From NCBI GenBank assembly GCA_018398815.1, contig CM031601.1, positions 35,556,812 to 35,620,811 on the forward strand: a DNA stretch of 64,000 nucleotides, written 5' to 3'. Positions within the stretch are counted from its first letter, which is position 1; each line of letters starts with the position of its first letter. A program made the position numbers and the translations under genes. This DNA is from Conus ventricosus (taxonomy: Eukaryota > Mollusca > Gastropoda > Neogastropoda > Conidae). Below the pieces are notes generated by a model. It was not told the origin of the DNA, searched no databases, and saw nothing but the letters and a program-made list of their open reading frames with translations. Shown one piece after another: positions 21,315 to 32,493 of this stretch.

Positions 21315-21332
21315 TGGGGGCTCGTCCGGGAT
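21315..21332 (+). promoter_or_regulatory. Primer binding site, tRNA-Pro type
   Basis: TGGGGGCTCGTCCGGGAT lies three bases after the 5' LTR. It is identical over 18 bases to the well-known tRNA-Pro primer site of gammaretroviruses. It would anneal to the 3' end of tRNA-Pro to prime minus-strand DNA. Confidence 0.92.
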
Positions 21333-21874
21333 GTGAAGGGCTCTGACTGTCTCTCTCTCGTTTCGCGATTACCTGTCCAGTTTTGTCTGTTTTGTATACG
21401 TTTAGTTGTTTGTCGTGTTTGTTTGTGGGTGGTTGGCTGGGTGACTCTGGTGTAGGGAGTCTTGGTGGCTGAAGGAACATCTGTGGTGGTGGGGAGCCCG
21501 AGGTGAGACCAGGGGAATCGACCGCGTCCGACCTCCTTCCACTCGGGTGCCTCACGCAGATACGGCCGTATACTTTCCTTTCTGTTGCCATCAGTCTGAC
21601 TTCTGTTTTGTGTGGGTATCCATTTTGTTTTTTTTTTCCGGGGTGATTATTGAGTACAGGTGGGTGTATCGGACGTTAGGTCCTTTTTCCTTCTCCGGAT
21701 TCCGTCTGCCATTTTTTTTTTTTTTCGGTGTTCCCAAAGTGGGTAGCAGCCGGACACATCCGCCACACACAAAACACACACACACACACACACACACACA
21801 TCCCTAAAATATTGTTTCTTTCTAGTGAATTGTCTTTTCCCAGGAATTTTGAGAACCGCTAGGATATAGTTGTC
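21333..21874 (+). other. Leader of element A
   Basis: Untranslated stretch between primer site and gag. It contains T-rich runs and a short (CA)n at 21771-21800. A packaging signal would be expected here but none can be read from sequence alone. Confidence 0.6.
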
Positions 21875-23110
21875 ATGGCAACGTCCGGTGCTGGTGGTAT
21901 GGCGACGCGGGCGTCGAAGAAGAAAGGTATTCAAAATGTAGTCCCTACTATTAGTACCAGTACTTCGACTACGGTGACTTCTACTTATTCCAGTGCTGTA
22001 GCCGATAGTCCCGCGAGTACTTTCGTTGCTTCTTCGCTGGGGATCTTTCTGCCGAGACCCACCTGACGCGTCCGCTCGGATGCGTCAGAGTATGGTATAA
22101 ACAACTGTGGGCTTCTGTTGGGTCGCAGAGACCAAAAACCCTCTCCTCTCCATGCTTCCCCTCGTAAGGAGTACGCCCCGGGGGACTTTCCTCATGGGAA
22201 AGTCGAGACCCAAGGGACGGGTCAAACGGGTCATCCTCCCGTGTCGGGAGTGGTGAATCCTGCTCAGGATATCGCCTCTGTCCTGAAAGTTTCTGGAGCG
22301 ACAACGACGAGAGGATGAGGCCCTCCGTAGGGAAGAGGCTGCCAGGCAGGAAGCCCTCCGTCGGGAAGAGTTAGATCTGCGTAGGGAAGAGGCTGCTCTG
22401 CCAGAGAAGAGACTGCCAGACAGGAGGCTCTGCATAGGAAGATGCTGTCAGACAGGAAGCCCTCCGTAGGGAAGAACTAGACAGGATGGAGGCCCTGCGT
22501 AGGGAAGAGATGGAACAACTTCTTTTGCGGACTCCCACATCTGTAAGTCAGGGGTTAACCAACAGGCAAGCGATAGAGTTAGAGGCCCAAAGTTAAAGCT
22601 TCCAGAGTTCAGACCTAGTGAGACATTGATATGTTCTTAGAGCATTTTGACAAAGTGGCTAGTTCATACCAATTGTCTGAGGAACAAAAGGCCATTCACC
22701 TTTTTTCTGGATTATCTGGTGCTGCAAGGGAGTGTGTGCTCACTCTAAATGAAGGCGCGTCTTAATGCAGACATGCAGTGGCTCTGCGTAAGCGTTTCCA
22801 CCTTACCCCAGAGACGTACAGGAGGAAGTTCAGGTCCATGAAGAAGAATAACGACGAGACCTTCGTGCAGTTTGGAGATAGGCTGCGCAAAACGCTAGGG
22901 TACTGGCGTCAGTTGGCTAAGCTGGAGCTGGAGGATCTGATTCTCATCGAACAGCTGACCAACACTGTGTCCCCGGAGTTGAGGATCCGATAGGCGAAAC
23001 AGCACCTCAGGATTTCGCGGCTGCGATTCAGACCGCTGAGGTGTTTGCTGAAGCCCGTAGAGCGTATGGGCATCGCTAAAGACACGGACAGGAAGACCCC
23101 CACAGGTTTT
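21875..23110 (+). pseudogene. gag: gag of element A (broken)
   Basis: Begins at ATG 21875 with a Ser/Thr-rich N-terminus (MATSGAGGMATRASKKK). At about 22318-22520 follows a charged repeat of LRREEA/RQEALRREEL units that should form a coiled coil. The capsid-like region comes next: FLEHFDKVASSYQLSEEQK at about 22636, then the frame at 22778-22993 with RRKFRSMKKNNDETFVQFGD, a segment typical of Ty3-type Gag related to SCAN domains. After ELRIR the reading moves to another frame (TAPQDFAAAIQTAEVFAEA). At least four frame changes or stops break it; some may be consensus errors. Gag would form the particle and bind RNA. Confidence 0.75.
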
Positions 23111-23142
23111 AGTGGCGATAAGGCGCCGACGACTGCTAGCGG

Positions 23143-24030
23143 TTGAACAAGGCAGGCAATTCATCGGGGATTTCAGCACCCCGGTTCTGTTTTCTTTGTG
23201 GTCATCCCGGCCATATTAAGAAAGATTGCCCTAAAGCCGCCGGTAGTTATGGGGCTAGTCCTTCCCAGCGTCCTCGTGCCTCGGCTAACGTGGGGTCCAT
23301 CCCAGCTTCTGGTGGTACAGAGTGCCCGGTGTTTCTTTCTGTTGTTGGTTCTTCCTTGGTCGACACCATCAGGGATTCGGGAGCATCAACGCTCTTTGTG
23401 GATAAGGATTTGGTTTCCCCTGAGGCTCAGCGAGGCGCCAGTTACGATGTGTGCGGGTTGGAGGCTGGTTTTACCTCCACCCGTCCTTCTGTACTCATTT
23501 CTATCTCCACCCCCTACTTCTGTGGCGAGGTATGGGCCATCGCGGTCGAGCGACCTCTGTATTCCCTTCTCATAGGGAATACTATCATCTTTGTGGACGG
23601 ACGCAGTCAGTCCGTGTCTACGGGTCTGCCCGTACAGGCGTGTGTGGGAGTTACCACACGCGCCAAAGCTAAGAAGCAGGAGCAGGAATTGCGTCCCGTT
23701 CTACAGCCAATCTCTGACGAGGTTCTGGCCAGGGTCGACCCTACTACCATGGTCCGCCTTCAGGCCAGGGACTTGGATGTCCAACGCCTGCGACAACTGG
23801 TGGATTGTCCCGCTCAGTCTGCCCGACACGCCAAGGTGAGCTTCAAGCTCCACAAGGGGATCCTCTTTAGGGTTTTCACTCGGGCAGATCGGGTAGCCAA
23901 GCAACTAGTTGTCCCCCAAAGCTTGAGAGAATCTGTTCTCCGGCAGGCCCATGATTCACCTATGGCAGGTCATATGGGCTCAAAGCGGACTCTCGAGCGA
24001 GTAAGACAGACTTCTTTTGGCCAGGGATGA
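23143..24030 (+). CDS. pol: Zinc knuckle, protease and integrase N-terminus of element A
   Basis: One open frame of 295 codons. A CX2CX4HX4C knuckle sits at residues 16-29 (CFLCGHPGHIKKDC). The protease motif DSGAST starts at residue 78 and a flap-like LLIGN follows near residue 147. Then come a linker with VTTRAKAKKQ and, without any RT between, the integrase zinc-binding start (LVVPQSLRESVLRQAHDSPM, followed by AGHMG). The frame ends at TSFGQG through a one-base shift; the next frame reads FWPGMNSQVRQYC. The ATG at 23143 is internal to gag-pol, not a proven start. The direct step from protease to integrase is the reason for the Gmr1-like call. Confidence 0.8.
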   Translation: MNKAGNSSGISAPRFCFLCGHPGHIKKDCPKAAGSYGASPSQRPRASANVGSIPASGGTECPVFLSVVGSSLVDTIRDSGASTLFVDKDLVSPEAQRGASYDVCGLEAGFTSTRPSVLISISTPYFCGEVWAIAVERPLYSLLIGNTIIFVDGRSQSVSTGLPVQACVGVTTRAKAKKQEQELRPVLQPISDEVLARVDPTTMVRLQARDLDVQRLRQLVDCPAQSARHAKVSFKLHKGILFRVFTRADRVAKQLVVPQSLRESVLRQAHDSPMAGHMGSKRTLERVRQTSFGQG

Positions 24031-24317
24031 ACTCACAGGTTAGGCAGTACTGCCGCAGTTGCGATGTCTGCCAACGGACAATGCCTAAGGGTCGCTTGAA
24101 GCGTGTTCCCCTAGGGTTGGGGAGCCATTCAGCAAGGTTGGGGTCGACCTGGTGGGACCCATTAATCCACCATCCAATCGCGGTCACCGCTACATTTCGG
24201 TAGCGGTAGACTATGCGACTCGATGCCCAGAGGCTGCCCCGCTTAGGACTATCGATACCCCTACTATTGCTGAGGCTCTCCAGCAGATTTGGACACGCAC
24301 TGGCGTGCCCAAGAAGA
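24013..24317 (+). pseudogene. pol: Integrase zinc finger end and truncated catalytic core of element A
   Basis: Continues the integrase: CRSCDVCQRT supplies the C-x2-C pair. After another frame change, VGVDLVGPI contains the first catalytic Asp, followed by RYISVAVDYATRCPEAAPL. The core ends after TRTGVPKK at about 24317. The second Asp and the Glu are absent, so no integrase activity is possible from this copy. Confidence 0.85.
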
Positions 24318-24491
24318 AGTACGGCCGGAAGTTTGTACTGGAGAGCGACCATCATCCTCTCCAGTGCCTGGACCGGATCCGGCCAGTCAGTCGTCGACTC
24401 ATGAGTTAGGCAGTGGAACTGCAGAGTCACTTTTCGCCATATCAAGGGTTCCAGTAATACGGATGCTGACTATCTTAGCCGAGCTCCGTAG
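24318..24491 (+). pseudogene. pol: RNase H C-terminal remnant of element A
   Basis: From YGRKFVLESDHHPLQCLDRI, the late RNase H segment with the ESDHHPL motif, through PVSRRLM, a stop and frame change, to RHIKGSSNTDADYLSRAP and a stop at 24489-24491. The DADYLSR end is the usual RNase H terminus. It lies after integrase and is the last coding sequence before the polypurine tract. The junction with the integrase core falls in an AAGAAGAAG run. Confidence 0.85.
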
Positions 24492-24844
24492 TCAGCACAT
24501 TGGAAAATCAGTCAGAGGGACACTTCCCCTCAACCAGGGTTATATTCCCTTTTTGTTTCTGTATCAGGTGTAGTGATAGTTTTCACTTCAGTGATGTTAA
24601 CGATAGTGAATCACCAATGGTTCGGATTGTTACTTTCATTGTTGGAAGGTTTGCTTAGTTGTTTGATAAATGTAGTATTATGTATTTCCCTGTGTGATTC
24701 TATCGTGGAATGTTTGTATTGGATTATCGTACTCTGTCGATCACAGAGGGTTGGGTTCGGTCCCATTGTTTGTGAATTTGCACATGCGTCGAGGTTCAAA
24801 GGAGCACTGTATCTCAGAGAAACAGATGCTTTTAGAAGGGGGTT
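24492..24844 (+). other. 3' untranslated region and polypurine tract of element A
   Basis: No coding similarity. AGAAGGGGG at 24834-24842 is the polypurine tract, two bases before the 3' LTR. Confidence 0.75.
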
Positions 24845-27071
24845 TGTCACGAGTTTGTCACGAGGCCTACGACGTTTGACCCATCTAGGGTGGCGGAATT
24901 ATTCATTTGTTTATTATCGTTGTTGTTGTCGTGTATCTGTCCCTTAATGTGGTTTGTAGTGCGTTTGCACCTTAATGTCGTTCAGCTCAGGTTAGGTTTA
25001 CTTTCTCTCTCTCTCTCTCTAATTCCACTGCCTGTGCAATTCATCCTGCAGGTTCACGGGTGGCTGGTACCTTTCTCTCGAACTTGCTGTCTATCGGCCT
25101 CTCGCCTGTCTTTTTACCTGTCGCACGTGCTTCATTTCTTTTAGCTTGAGGTATGCTCACACTGTGACGTAGCGTGGCATGTTGGCCGCCATCGTTTAGG
25201 CAGGTTTTCTCTTCACTCGAGCGGAAGATGTCCCTGAGAGCGCCTGCTCTGTTTTTTGGTTCTACACCATTTCGTCGAAGGTACGGTCGGTACCTTCATC
25301 CCTACAGTCGGCCTGTAGGGGAGGGACATCACATCACCATCTTTTCCGCATCTGCCTGCTGGTCCTATCGACTGACAGGGGGCAGAGAGTCCTTGACCCG
25401 CCACTTTGGGTCACCCACGGGTAGCTGGTAAGCTCAGTTTCGTGGTTTATTTTGTTGTGTTTTTTTGTTGTTGTTAGCAGGCTAATTCTTCTCTTTTGCG
25501 CAATTTCTTTTGGTTTTCAAAATATAAAAGAAATATTGTTTGAGACCACTTTTTCTGGTTAATTCAATTTTTAAACCTGGCCAGTCAAAATTATATTTTA
25601 AATTTTTTCTCCTGTTTATGCATCTGGTGATGCGGTAGTCGGTGGGGATGGGAGAGAACCTGGTATTCAGGGTTGGTACTTGCTTGGTCTCGCTCGTCCG
25701 CCCCTGTCACATTCGCCGGACTCTTATTCTTCGGCCACCGTCTGTTTGTGTGTGCAAGGAGAACGAGTTTTTTTGTTCGCGAGCGTGCGTACGCATGATT
25801 AGTCGTTTAGATGTGTGGTTGGAGGATTTGTCTTATTTTTGAATATTGATAAAAAATGTGGGGAAAATTGTGCCATTGAATTTATTATTTTTGCAAATGT
25901 GGTGGCAGATGAAAAGCAATTAGTTCAGTTCCTAAAAAAGGGAAAAATGTTAAACGTGAGTGAGAGAAGGATGAAGATAATTCATATTTGTTTTATAGCC
26001 TGTTAATTTAATGCAGTCTCTTACTGCTTCGTGTGAGAAGATTTTAACGAACTTTCCCTGATTTGATTGGTTTACTGTGTTATGCTCAGGTCGGGTGTTG
26101 AGCTGGTGTTGTTGGTGTATTTAGTAGACCTCCCCTCGCCCATCATGCGAGTGGCTGTTGGGATTTAACAGCATGGATCAGACTGTACTGACTGCGGGGT
26201 TCCAGTGCCCTTCCCTCCTCTCTTCTTTCCCCCAGTTACCTTTTCCCTCCTCCCGGGGCTTCAACCCAGAGCTTGGACGGTTGGTGCCACGCACTGGTTG
26301 GGCCACGCACTGGTTGGTCCCCACGCACTGGTTGGGGCCACGCACTGGTTGGGTGCCACGCGCTGGTTGGTGCCGCGCACGGGTTTTGGGACCGCGAAAC
26401 GGGTTTTGGGGTCACGCACTGGGGGGCCCACGCACTGGTTGGGCCCATGCACTGGTTGGTGCCACGCACTGGTTGGGGCCCCCGCACTGGGGGTTGGTGC
26501 CACGCATTTTTTTGGGGACCGCGCACGGGTTGGTGCCGCGCCGGGTTAGGCCCGGGCGCACTGGTTGGGGTCACGCACTGGTTGGACCAGGGCACTGGTT
26601 GAGGCCACGTACTGGTGGAAAAGCCCGTGGACTTGACTGGGCCAGTCCTGATCCCCGTCCAGGACCTCCAGCAACAACGCCACGTCTCCCCCCCGGACGC
26701 GCTCTCCACGTCTGTTTGTGTGTGCAAGGGTGTCGGCCTTGAACGACTCTCTTCAAGAACCGACCCGGTTTGGAGCACCTAGTGCGACAGGGTGCTCCAG
26801 TAGACTTGGGAGAGGCGGGATGGAGGCTGGAAATGTTTATTTTATAATTGTGTATATGTCATGTGTGTTGGAATGCTTGATTGTGATTGTGGGAAAAGTG
26901 CGTGTGTTGAAATATTTATTTGCGATTGTGGGTGTTGATGGAAAAAAATGGGTGTTGTATCGTAATCTTTCTTGTGTGGGCTCTTGCGAGGCCTGGTGAG
27001 GTCCCGTCACTCCCCTTTACTCCCATCTAGACTGATCCTGTCAGGGGAGACCTCCAGGGTCGGTCGTGACA
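24845..27071 (+). mobile_element. 3' LTR of element A, copy 2
   Basis: TGTCACGA...TCGTGACA, about 2.2 kb, containing the minisatellite at 26272-26618. Numerous one- to three-base differences from copy 1, such as extra A or G runs, look like consensus errors. Confidence 0.9.
26272..26618. repeat. 17-bp minisatellite inside 3' LTR, copy 2
   Basis: Same array as 1641-1972 but with more indels (TTTTTGGG, CCCCCGC). It begins at the same point after CAGAGCTTGGAC. Confidence 0.93.
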
Positions 27072-27636
27072 CCCAAAGCACTGCAATTAAAGGGAAGACA
27101 ACTGAAACTGTTCTGCGATTTGGCTTGTATTAGCTTTAGACTCTATATGTTTGTGTTTCTGTTCTGACAATTTAAAGGGTAATCATTTACTCTTCAAGTT
27201 TAGTTTAAGAATGTGTGGAGACCTTAGGTGCTTTTAAATGGATTATCGAACAAGCTCACACATCTTATATGGCCAACAAACAAACAATATTGGTTTGGGT
27301 TTATGAAAAATGCGTGTCGGGTTAATATAGGCCCGTGGCCCAATATTTACCGCTTTCTGGTCCATTTTAACCCGAATGATGTCTAAAGTGGGCTTCCTTT
27401 TCTTTAAAAAATTTATGATTCTTATTAAAACTTTTTGAATAAAGATAGCCATTTGATGGCTGTACTATATGAAGCTCTTATGGGAAGCTTTACAAATAAT
27501 TAACCTTGAGTGAAAATAAAATTTGTGAAGGAGGTAGGGCTGATTTTTTAGGTGTTTTAACTTACCCAATCTTCCCCTACTTTCGTTGTGCTGAATGTCC
27601 TAGCCCTACGATATTGATAAAAACTCACATTTCACC
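27072..27636. other. Flank of element A, copy 2, no gene seen
   Basis: Equivalent of 2430-2995. Confidence 0.55.
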
Positions 27637-27662
27637 GCACACACACACACACACACACACAC

Positions 27663-27700
<38 letters not shown>

Positions 27701-27762
27701 ACACATACGCCGTGCGCGCGCACCCCACACACACGCCACGCACATACACACACACACACACG
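27637..27762. repeat. (CA)n microsatellite, copy 2
   Basis: Interrupted CA tract with AAAAC and CCAC errors relative to 2996-3117. Confidence 0.95.
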
Positions 27763-27804
27763 AATGGAAATTTGACTTTCGTCAAAAACATTTTATAAAA
27801 AAAT

Positions 27805-28205
27805 CACTTGCGACAATTTTTTTATTCCATGGCAGGCTGCATTTTTTTTTGTGATATTTTGACGCTCCCAAACCCCGGCGAGATTTTTTCACTTTGCAGA
27901 AAAAATCGTCGTTGTGAAATATTAACGCTGCGACCATATTTCACAGGAAATGTTAATCCTAGCAGTAAGATTTCCGTGAAAATGTGTCGCAAGCGACAGC
28001 ATTCACGATTACAATATTTCACAGTGTCCTGTCGCAAAATTTCGAGCGACAGTATTTTATGGACAGCTACAATATTTTAAGGACATTTTTCGTGAAAAAA
28101 AATGTCGCGCGACAATTTTTTTCCAGAAAATATTGTCGCTGCAACAACATTTCACTGAAATGCTATCGCTGCGATACAATTCCACGGCGACAGTATTATA
28201 TACGA
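27805..28205. repeat. Palindrome-rich degenerate repeat, copy 2
   Basis: Same alternation of GTCGC/GCGAC and TTTCAC/GTGAAA words as at 3168-3560. Confidence 0.7.
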
Positions 28206-28214
28206 AAACCGGCC

Positions 28215-29790
28215 CCGATGGTATCTCTGGGCCAGGTTTTAAAAGCTCCTCACGAACAAATTGTACACATATTTACCATATCTCTACCATTTAAGAAATA
28301 ACATATTTGACTACGAATGATTATAAAAGGGATTTCATTATCTAATGTTGGTAGTAAAGTATTCAGTGTTATAATCCCCACGTAGAACTTCAAGGATATG
28401 GAGACTATAATAGTAATGCAAGTGGGAAAATTAAGCTGATTTTAACGGGGTTACTCACAATATATGACATGTTTTTTCTCTTGGCACTAATATAAATGCA
28501 GTTTTTGCTAATCGTAAATTCTATACAGCTTTTATTGACTTTGAAAGGCGTTTTTATTCTATTAAGGGGAAAATTTGTTATAGTCTATTCGACGAAAAAA
28601 TAGGAAATTACGGGAAAAATTTTCAAGTATGTCAGAGGTATATGTGGTATGGTTAAAACAAGAATACGATGTGGTGACACACTTACTGATTCTATACATT
28701 TTTGCAAGGTATGTGAAACAGGGAGATATTTGAAGCCTTGTTTTGTTTTATTTGTTCACAAACAAATTAGCTTGAGAAGTAATGCATGAAGAAAGACTTG
28801 GTTCAAGGTTTCCAGTGGGCTTTTTGGAATTGGTTGTTTTAGTACTTGCTGTCGAAGTAGTACTACTATCATAATCAGATGTTGGTTTGTAAACACAATC
28901 AACTAATTTGTGAAACACAACCAACAAGTCATAGCTATAGGTTTATTTGGATAAAAGTAATATCATCATCTTTACAAAAAGGGGCTACCAAGCAGTGAGT
29001 AGAAGACAGCCACTCGACGGTATTGTTCCGCCAGTTGCCTATGTTTATAAACATCCTGGAAATTTTGGTTCTCAACTTGTTTAAGTTTTGTAGCTGCTTT
29101 TAAGGATCTTAGTGCTTGGGCAAAAAAGGCACTGTTACAAATTGTGAAGAAATTATTTTTACTGAATAACAACTTACTCTTTGTTAAGGTTTTTGATGTT
29201 CAGATACAACCTATTGCACAATATGGTTCAGAGTTACGTGGTTTACATAAGAAAGCTGTTGTGTATTGTGAAGCTCTTCATTTATTTGTATTAAAAAGAA
29301 TCTGGGTGTTCATTTCAAAACGCCAAATCACAGTGTATAGCAAGACAAAAAGGTATCCGATTCATAGTAACTCTGCAATTAAAGCTGTTCGCTGTTGTTC
29401 GAAATTATTGAAAATGAATATACTGTGATCAACTGCCTCGAAAATCTTATGACACGTTCTGTGATCAAGACCTAAGCGTTACAAGTAATTGGTGACAAAT
29501 GTGCCTTTATGTCTGCGTGAACCTGGTTTTGGATATGCGTGGTATTACCAAGGAGTAGGTGAAGAATACTAATTTGTTGCGTGTCGTCCACGGCTTACAG
29601 ATGGCAGATGGCAAGACTGGGAAAGCCATTGCTGTTCTAGTAACAGATATGATATACACATAAGTTTTACCTCTGCTCATTTAGTAAATAATTATCTTTT
29701 GTTCATTACAGACAGACATCAACGAATTATTGCGATTTAATTAAACTTGGTCTTTCTGAAATCGGAAAACAGGCATCTCTATCAAACTGT
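28215..29790 (+). pseudogene. Decayed LINE reverse transcriptase, copy 2
   Basis: Same fragment as 3565-5130. The 94-codon piece at 29144-29428 is identical in protein to 4489-4773. Broken by stops and shifts. Confidence 0.8.
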
Positions 29791-30151
29791 TACCTAAGCT
29801 GAACTATTATCTCTATAGCTGTAGAAACTGTTGACGATGACGATGAAAAGTCCTGCTTTAAGTGATCTCCGAAGTAGACTGATTCCAAAGAAATGCTAAA
29901 GTCATTCATGTTTATTTCTTTTTGTTGTTGTTGTTTTTTTTTATTTATGAGATCGAATGATGAAAGAATAATTCGCAATTTGGCTCTGTATTTATATAAA
30001 GCTTTTCGTTTAAGGGAGAGAGTTATTTCTTAAATTCTTTTAAGCTCTGAAAGAATCAAATGTACGTGATTAGTACCTATTGTAAGTCATATGTAAATCT
30101 ATGTAAACGCTCCTTGTTCATATTGAGCTACTGTCTTCGTGTGAATAAATC

Positions 30152-30182
30152 ATCTCTCTCTCTCTCTGTGTCTCTGTCTCTG

Positions 30183-30231
<49 letters not shown>

Positions 30232-30250
30232 TCTCTCTCTCCTCTCTCTG
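30152..30250. repeat. (CT)n microsatellite, copy 2
   Basis: Shorter and more interrupted than 5493-5608, as expected for a slippage-prone tract. Confidence 0.95.
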
Positions 30251-30330
30251 TTTATCTGATTGTCTGATGGCTAAAATTAATCTATACAATCATCTCAATT
30301 GTTATCATCGTCTCCGTCTTAAACATATGA

Positions 30331-30457
30331 TCGTCACGATCAAAATCATCGCCATCCTCATCATCAACATCGTCATCATCGTTGTTGTCGTCGTCTTCAA
30401 CATCATCGTCATCATCATCATCTTCTTCTTCTACTACTACTACTACCACTGCTACTA

Positions 30458-30508
<51 letters not shown>

Positions 30509-30880
30509 GTTTTCTTCATCATCACTATGATCATCATCATCGTCATCATTATCATCATTATCATCATTATCATTTGCGTCGTCTACTTTGTTGTCTTAAA
30601 CATAATTATCAGTATAACAATTGCCATAATCATTTTTCTCTTCTTTTGCGCCTTTTCTTTCCTCCTTCTCCTCCCTCCTTCTCTGCCCCCTCCTCCTCTT
30701 TCTCTTCCTCCTCCTTCTTCTTCCCTATTGACTTTTTTCTCCCCCTCCCGCTCCCCCTCCTGCTCTTCCTTCCTGCCTTCTTTCCTCTTCCTCCCCCACC
30801 TCCCCCTTCTTCTTCTTTCTCGTCCTCCTCCCTTCTTCTTCTTCTTCTTGTTCCTCCTCCTCCCCCTTCTTCTTCCGATT
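30331..30880. repeat. ATC/ACT trinucleotides and polypyrimidine tract, copy 2
   Basis: Counterpart of 5693-6245. Open frames here are simple-sequence artefacts. Confidence 0.9.
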
Positions 30881-30935
30881 CAAGATGTCTGACAGGTTTG
30901 TTTGGGTGTGTCAGCTCAAAAAATAATTTTGATAC

Positions 30936-32388
30936 TGTAGTGTTGTAAACGAGTTTTGAAATAAGGGACATTACTCATATGCTTTTATTTTTAGAGCCTC
31001 GTGCTGATGATAAACATAAGAAAATCTAACACAGAGTAACTTTTATTCAAGACTGGCACAGCCTTTTAAACTTGAATAAAGTCAGACAAATACATAGACG
31101 AACAATCTAATAGTGGGGGAAAGGCCTCGGAGCTGGCTATACAAATATATCTGCTTTCAAAAGGGATTGCGATGGTTCCCTTATACAGCTAGTGAAGAGT
31201 TTTCATATCTGTAATATATTTTCTCAATTTCATGTTCCCAGTTTCTCCGTCTTCAACCTCCCCCCCCCCCCCCCCTCCCCCCTTCCCCTCCTCCTTAAGT
31301 CCAAATCTTTGCCAAGTCATAACTATGAAGACAGTTCAGTTGTTGGCCTGCGCTTGTTGTTTTTCCCCACTATTAGATTGTTCGTCTATGTATTTGTCTG
31401 ACTTTATTCAAGTTTAAAAGGCTGTGCCAGTCTTGAATAAAAGTTACTCTGTGTTACGTTTTCTTATGGGAGCAAACGTTACCCCACTTGTTTACTGTTT
31501 ATTGTTTACTGTTCCCTGCCTCATTTCATTTCCAATTTTGTTTAAACTTTAGGTTACTTGTATTTGTTTCTGTCCGTCTGTGTGTTTGTCTTTTGATCTC
31601 CCTTGCATCTTTGGGTGGATCCTAAAGCGTAGGCTCAAAGATTGTCCCATACATTTTTATACTAGTTTTTCAGCAACTTTTTTCCTCCCCACACTTTCGT
31701 TTGGTTTCATTTACTACCCTTCACTGGCTGCTTTGGGGTTCTGATGGATTCTTTTTTGCACCCTTGGCGGTCAGAACACCACAGTATTATGGACTGTGGT
31801 GTGTCTCTATTTGACGCCAGGAGCACAGACACAACCAGCCGTGTCTCCCTGATGAGTTCCGACCCAGCGGACGGAAGGCCTCGGAGCAGGCTATACAAAT
31901 ATATCTGCTTTCAAAAGGGATTGCGATGGTTCCCTTATGCAGCTAGTGAAGAGTTTTCATATCTGTAATATATTGTTTTAATTCCATGTTCAACCCCGCC
32001 CCTCCACCTCCTTAAGCCCAAATCTTTGCCAAGTCATTACTATGAAGACAGTTCAGTTGGCCTGTGCATGTTTTTTCCCCACTATTAGATTGTTCGTCTA
32101 TGTATGTGTCTGACTTTATTCAAGTTTAAAAGGCTGTGCCAGTCTTGAATAAAAGTTACTCTGTGTTAGGTTTTCTTATGGGAGCAAACGTTACCCCACT
32201 TGTTTACTGTTTATTGTTTACTGTTCCCTGCCTCATTTCGTTTCCAATGATGATAAACAGTTTTGATGGAGACCGTCAAGAAGACCTGTTGTATAACAGT
32301 TATTACCGCATCAACATGACTTAAAAGTTTCTGTTGTATGAATCCATGCAACAAACATTCTACAACCCCAAGCAGTCACAACATCACA
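30936..32388 (+). mobile_element. 5' LTR of element B with insertion (copy 2)
   Basis: LTR parts 30936-31015 and 32259-32388 match the 3' LTR at 37534-37746, with several substitutions between them, so this element is older than element A. Confidence 0.85.
31016..32247. mobile_element. Composite insertion with inverted ends (copy 2)
   Basis: Same as 6381-7614, flanked by TGATGATAAAC at 31005-31015 and 32248-32258. A poly-C run lies near 31259. Confidence 0.75.
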
Positions 32389-32389
32389 C

Positions 32390-32407
32390 TGGCGACGAGT
32401 GATTTCG
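32390..32407 (+). promoter_or_regulatory. Primer binding site of element B (copy 2)
   Basis: TGGCGACGAG one base after the LTR end, probably tRNA-Ser type. Confidence 0.55.
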
Positions 32408-32493
32408 ATCATCCTACGCAAGTCTTTTGATAATTTTCTGATTCATTCGATTCGAAGATTCGTGATCGAAACGAACAATCACACTGACTGCTC

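Larger units (their letters stand above)
19120..27071 (+). mobile_element. Element A: Ty3-type LTR retrotransposon, Gmr1-like domain order, internally deleted
   Basis: Two LTRs of about 2.2 kb enclose about 3.5 kb. In order: tRNA-Pro-type primer site, leader, gag, zinc knuckle, protease, integrase N-terminus and start of its core, RNase H C-terminus, polypurine tract. Integrase lying before RNase H is the Gmr1-type order. Reverse transcriptase, most of RNase H and the rest of integrase are missing through one junction near 24317. It is non-autonomous, though the cis signals needed for copying are intact. Confidence 0.85.

Noticed and set aside
22085..22435. Arg/Ser-rich minus-strand frame as a gene
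   Set aside because: It is the antisense of the charged coiled-coil repeat in gag of element A.
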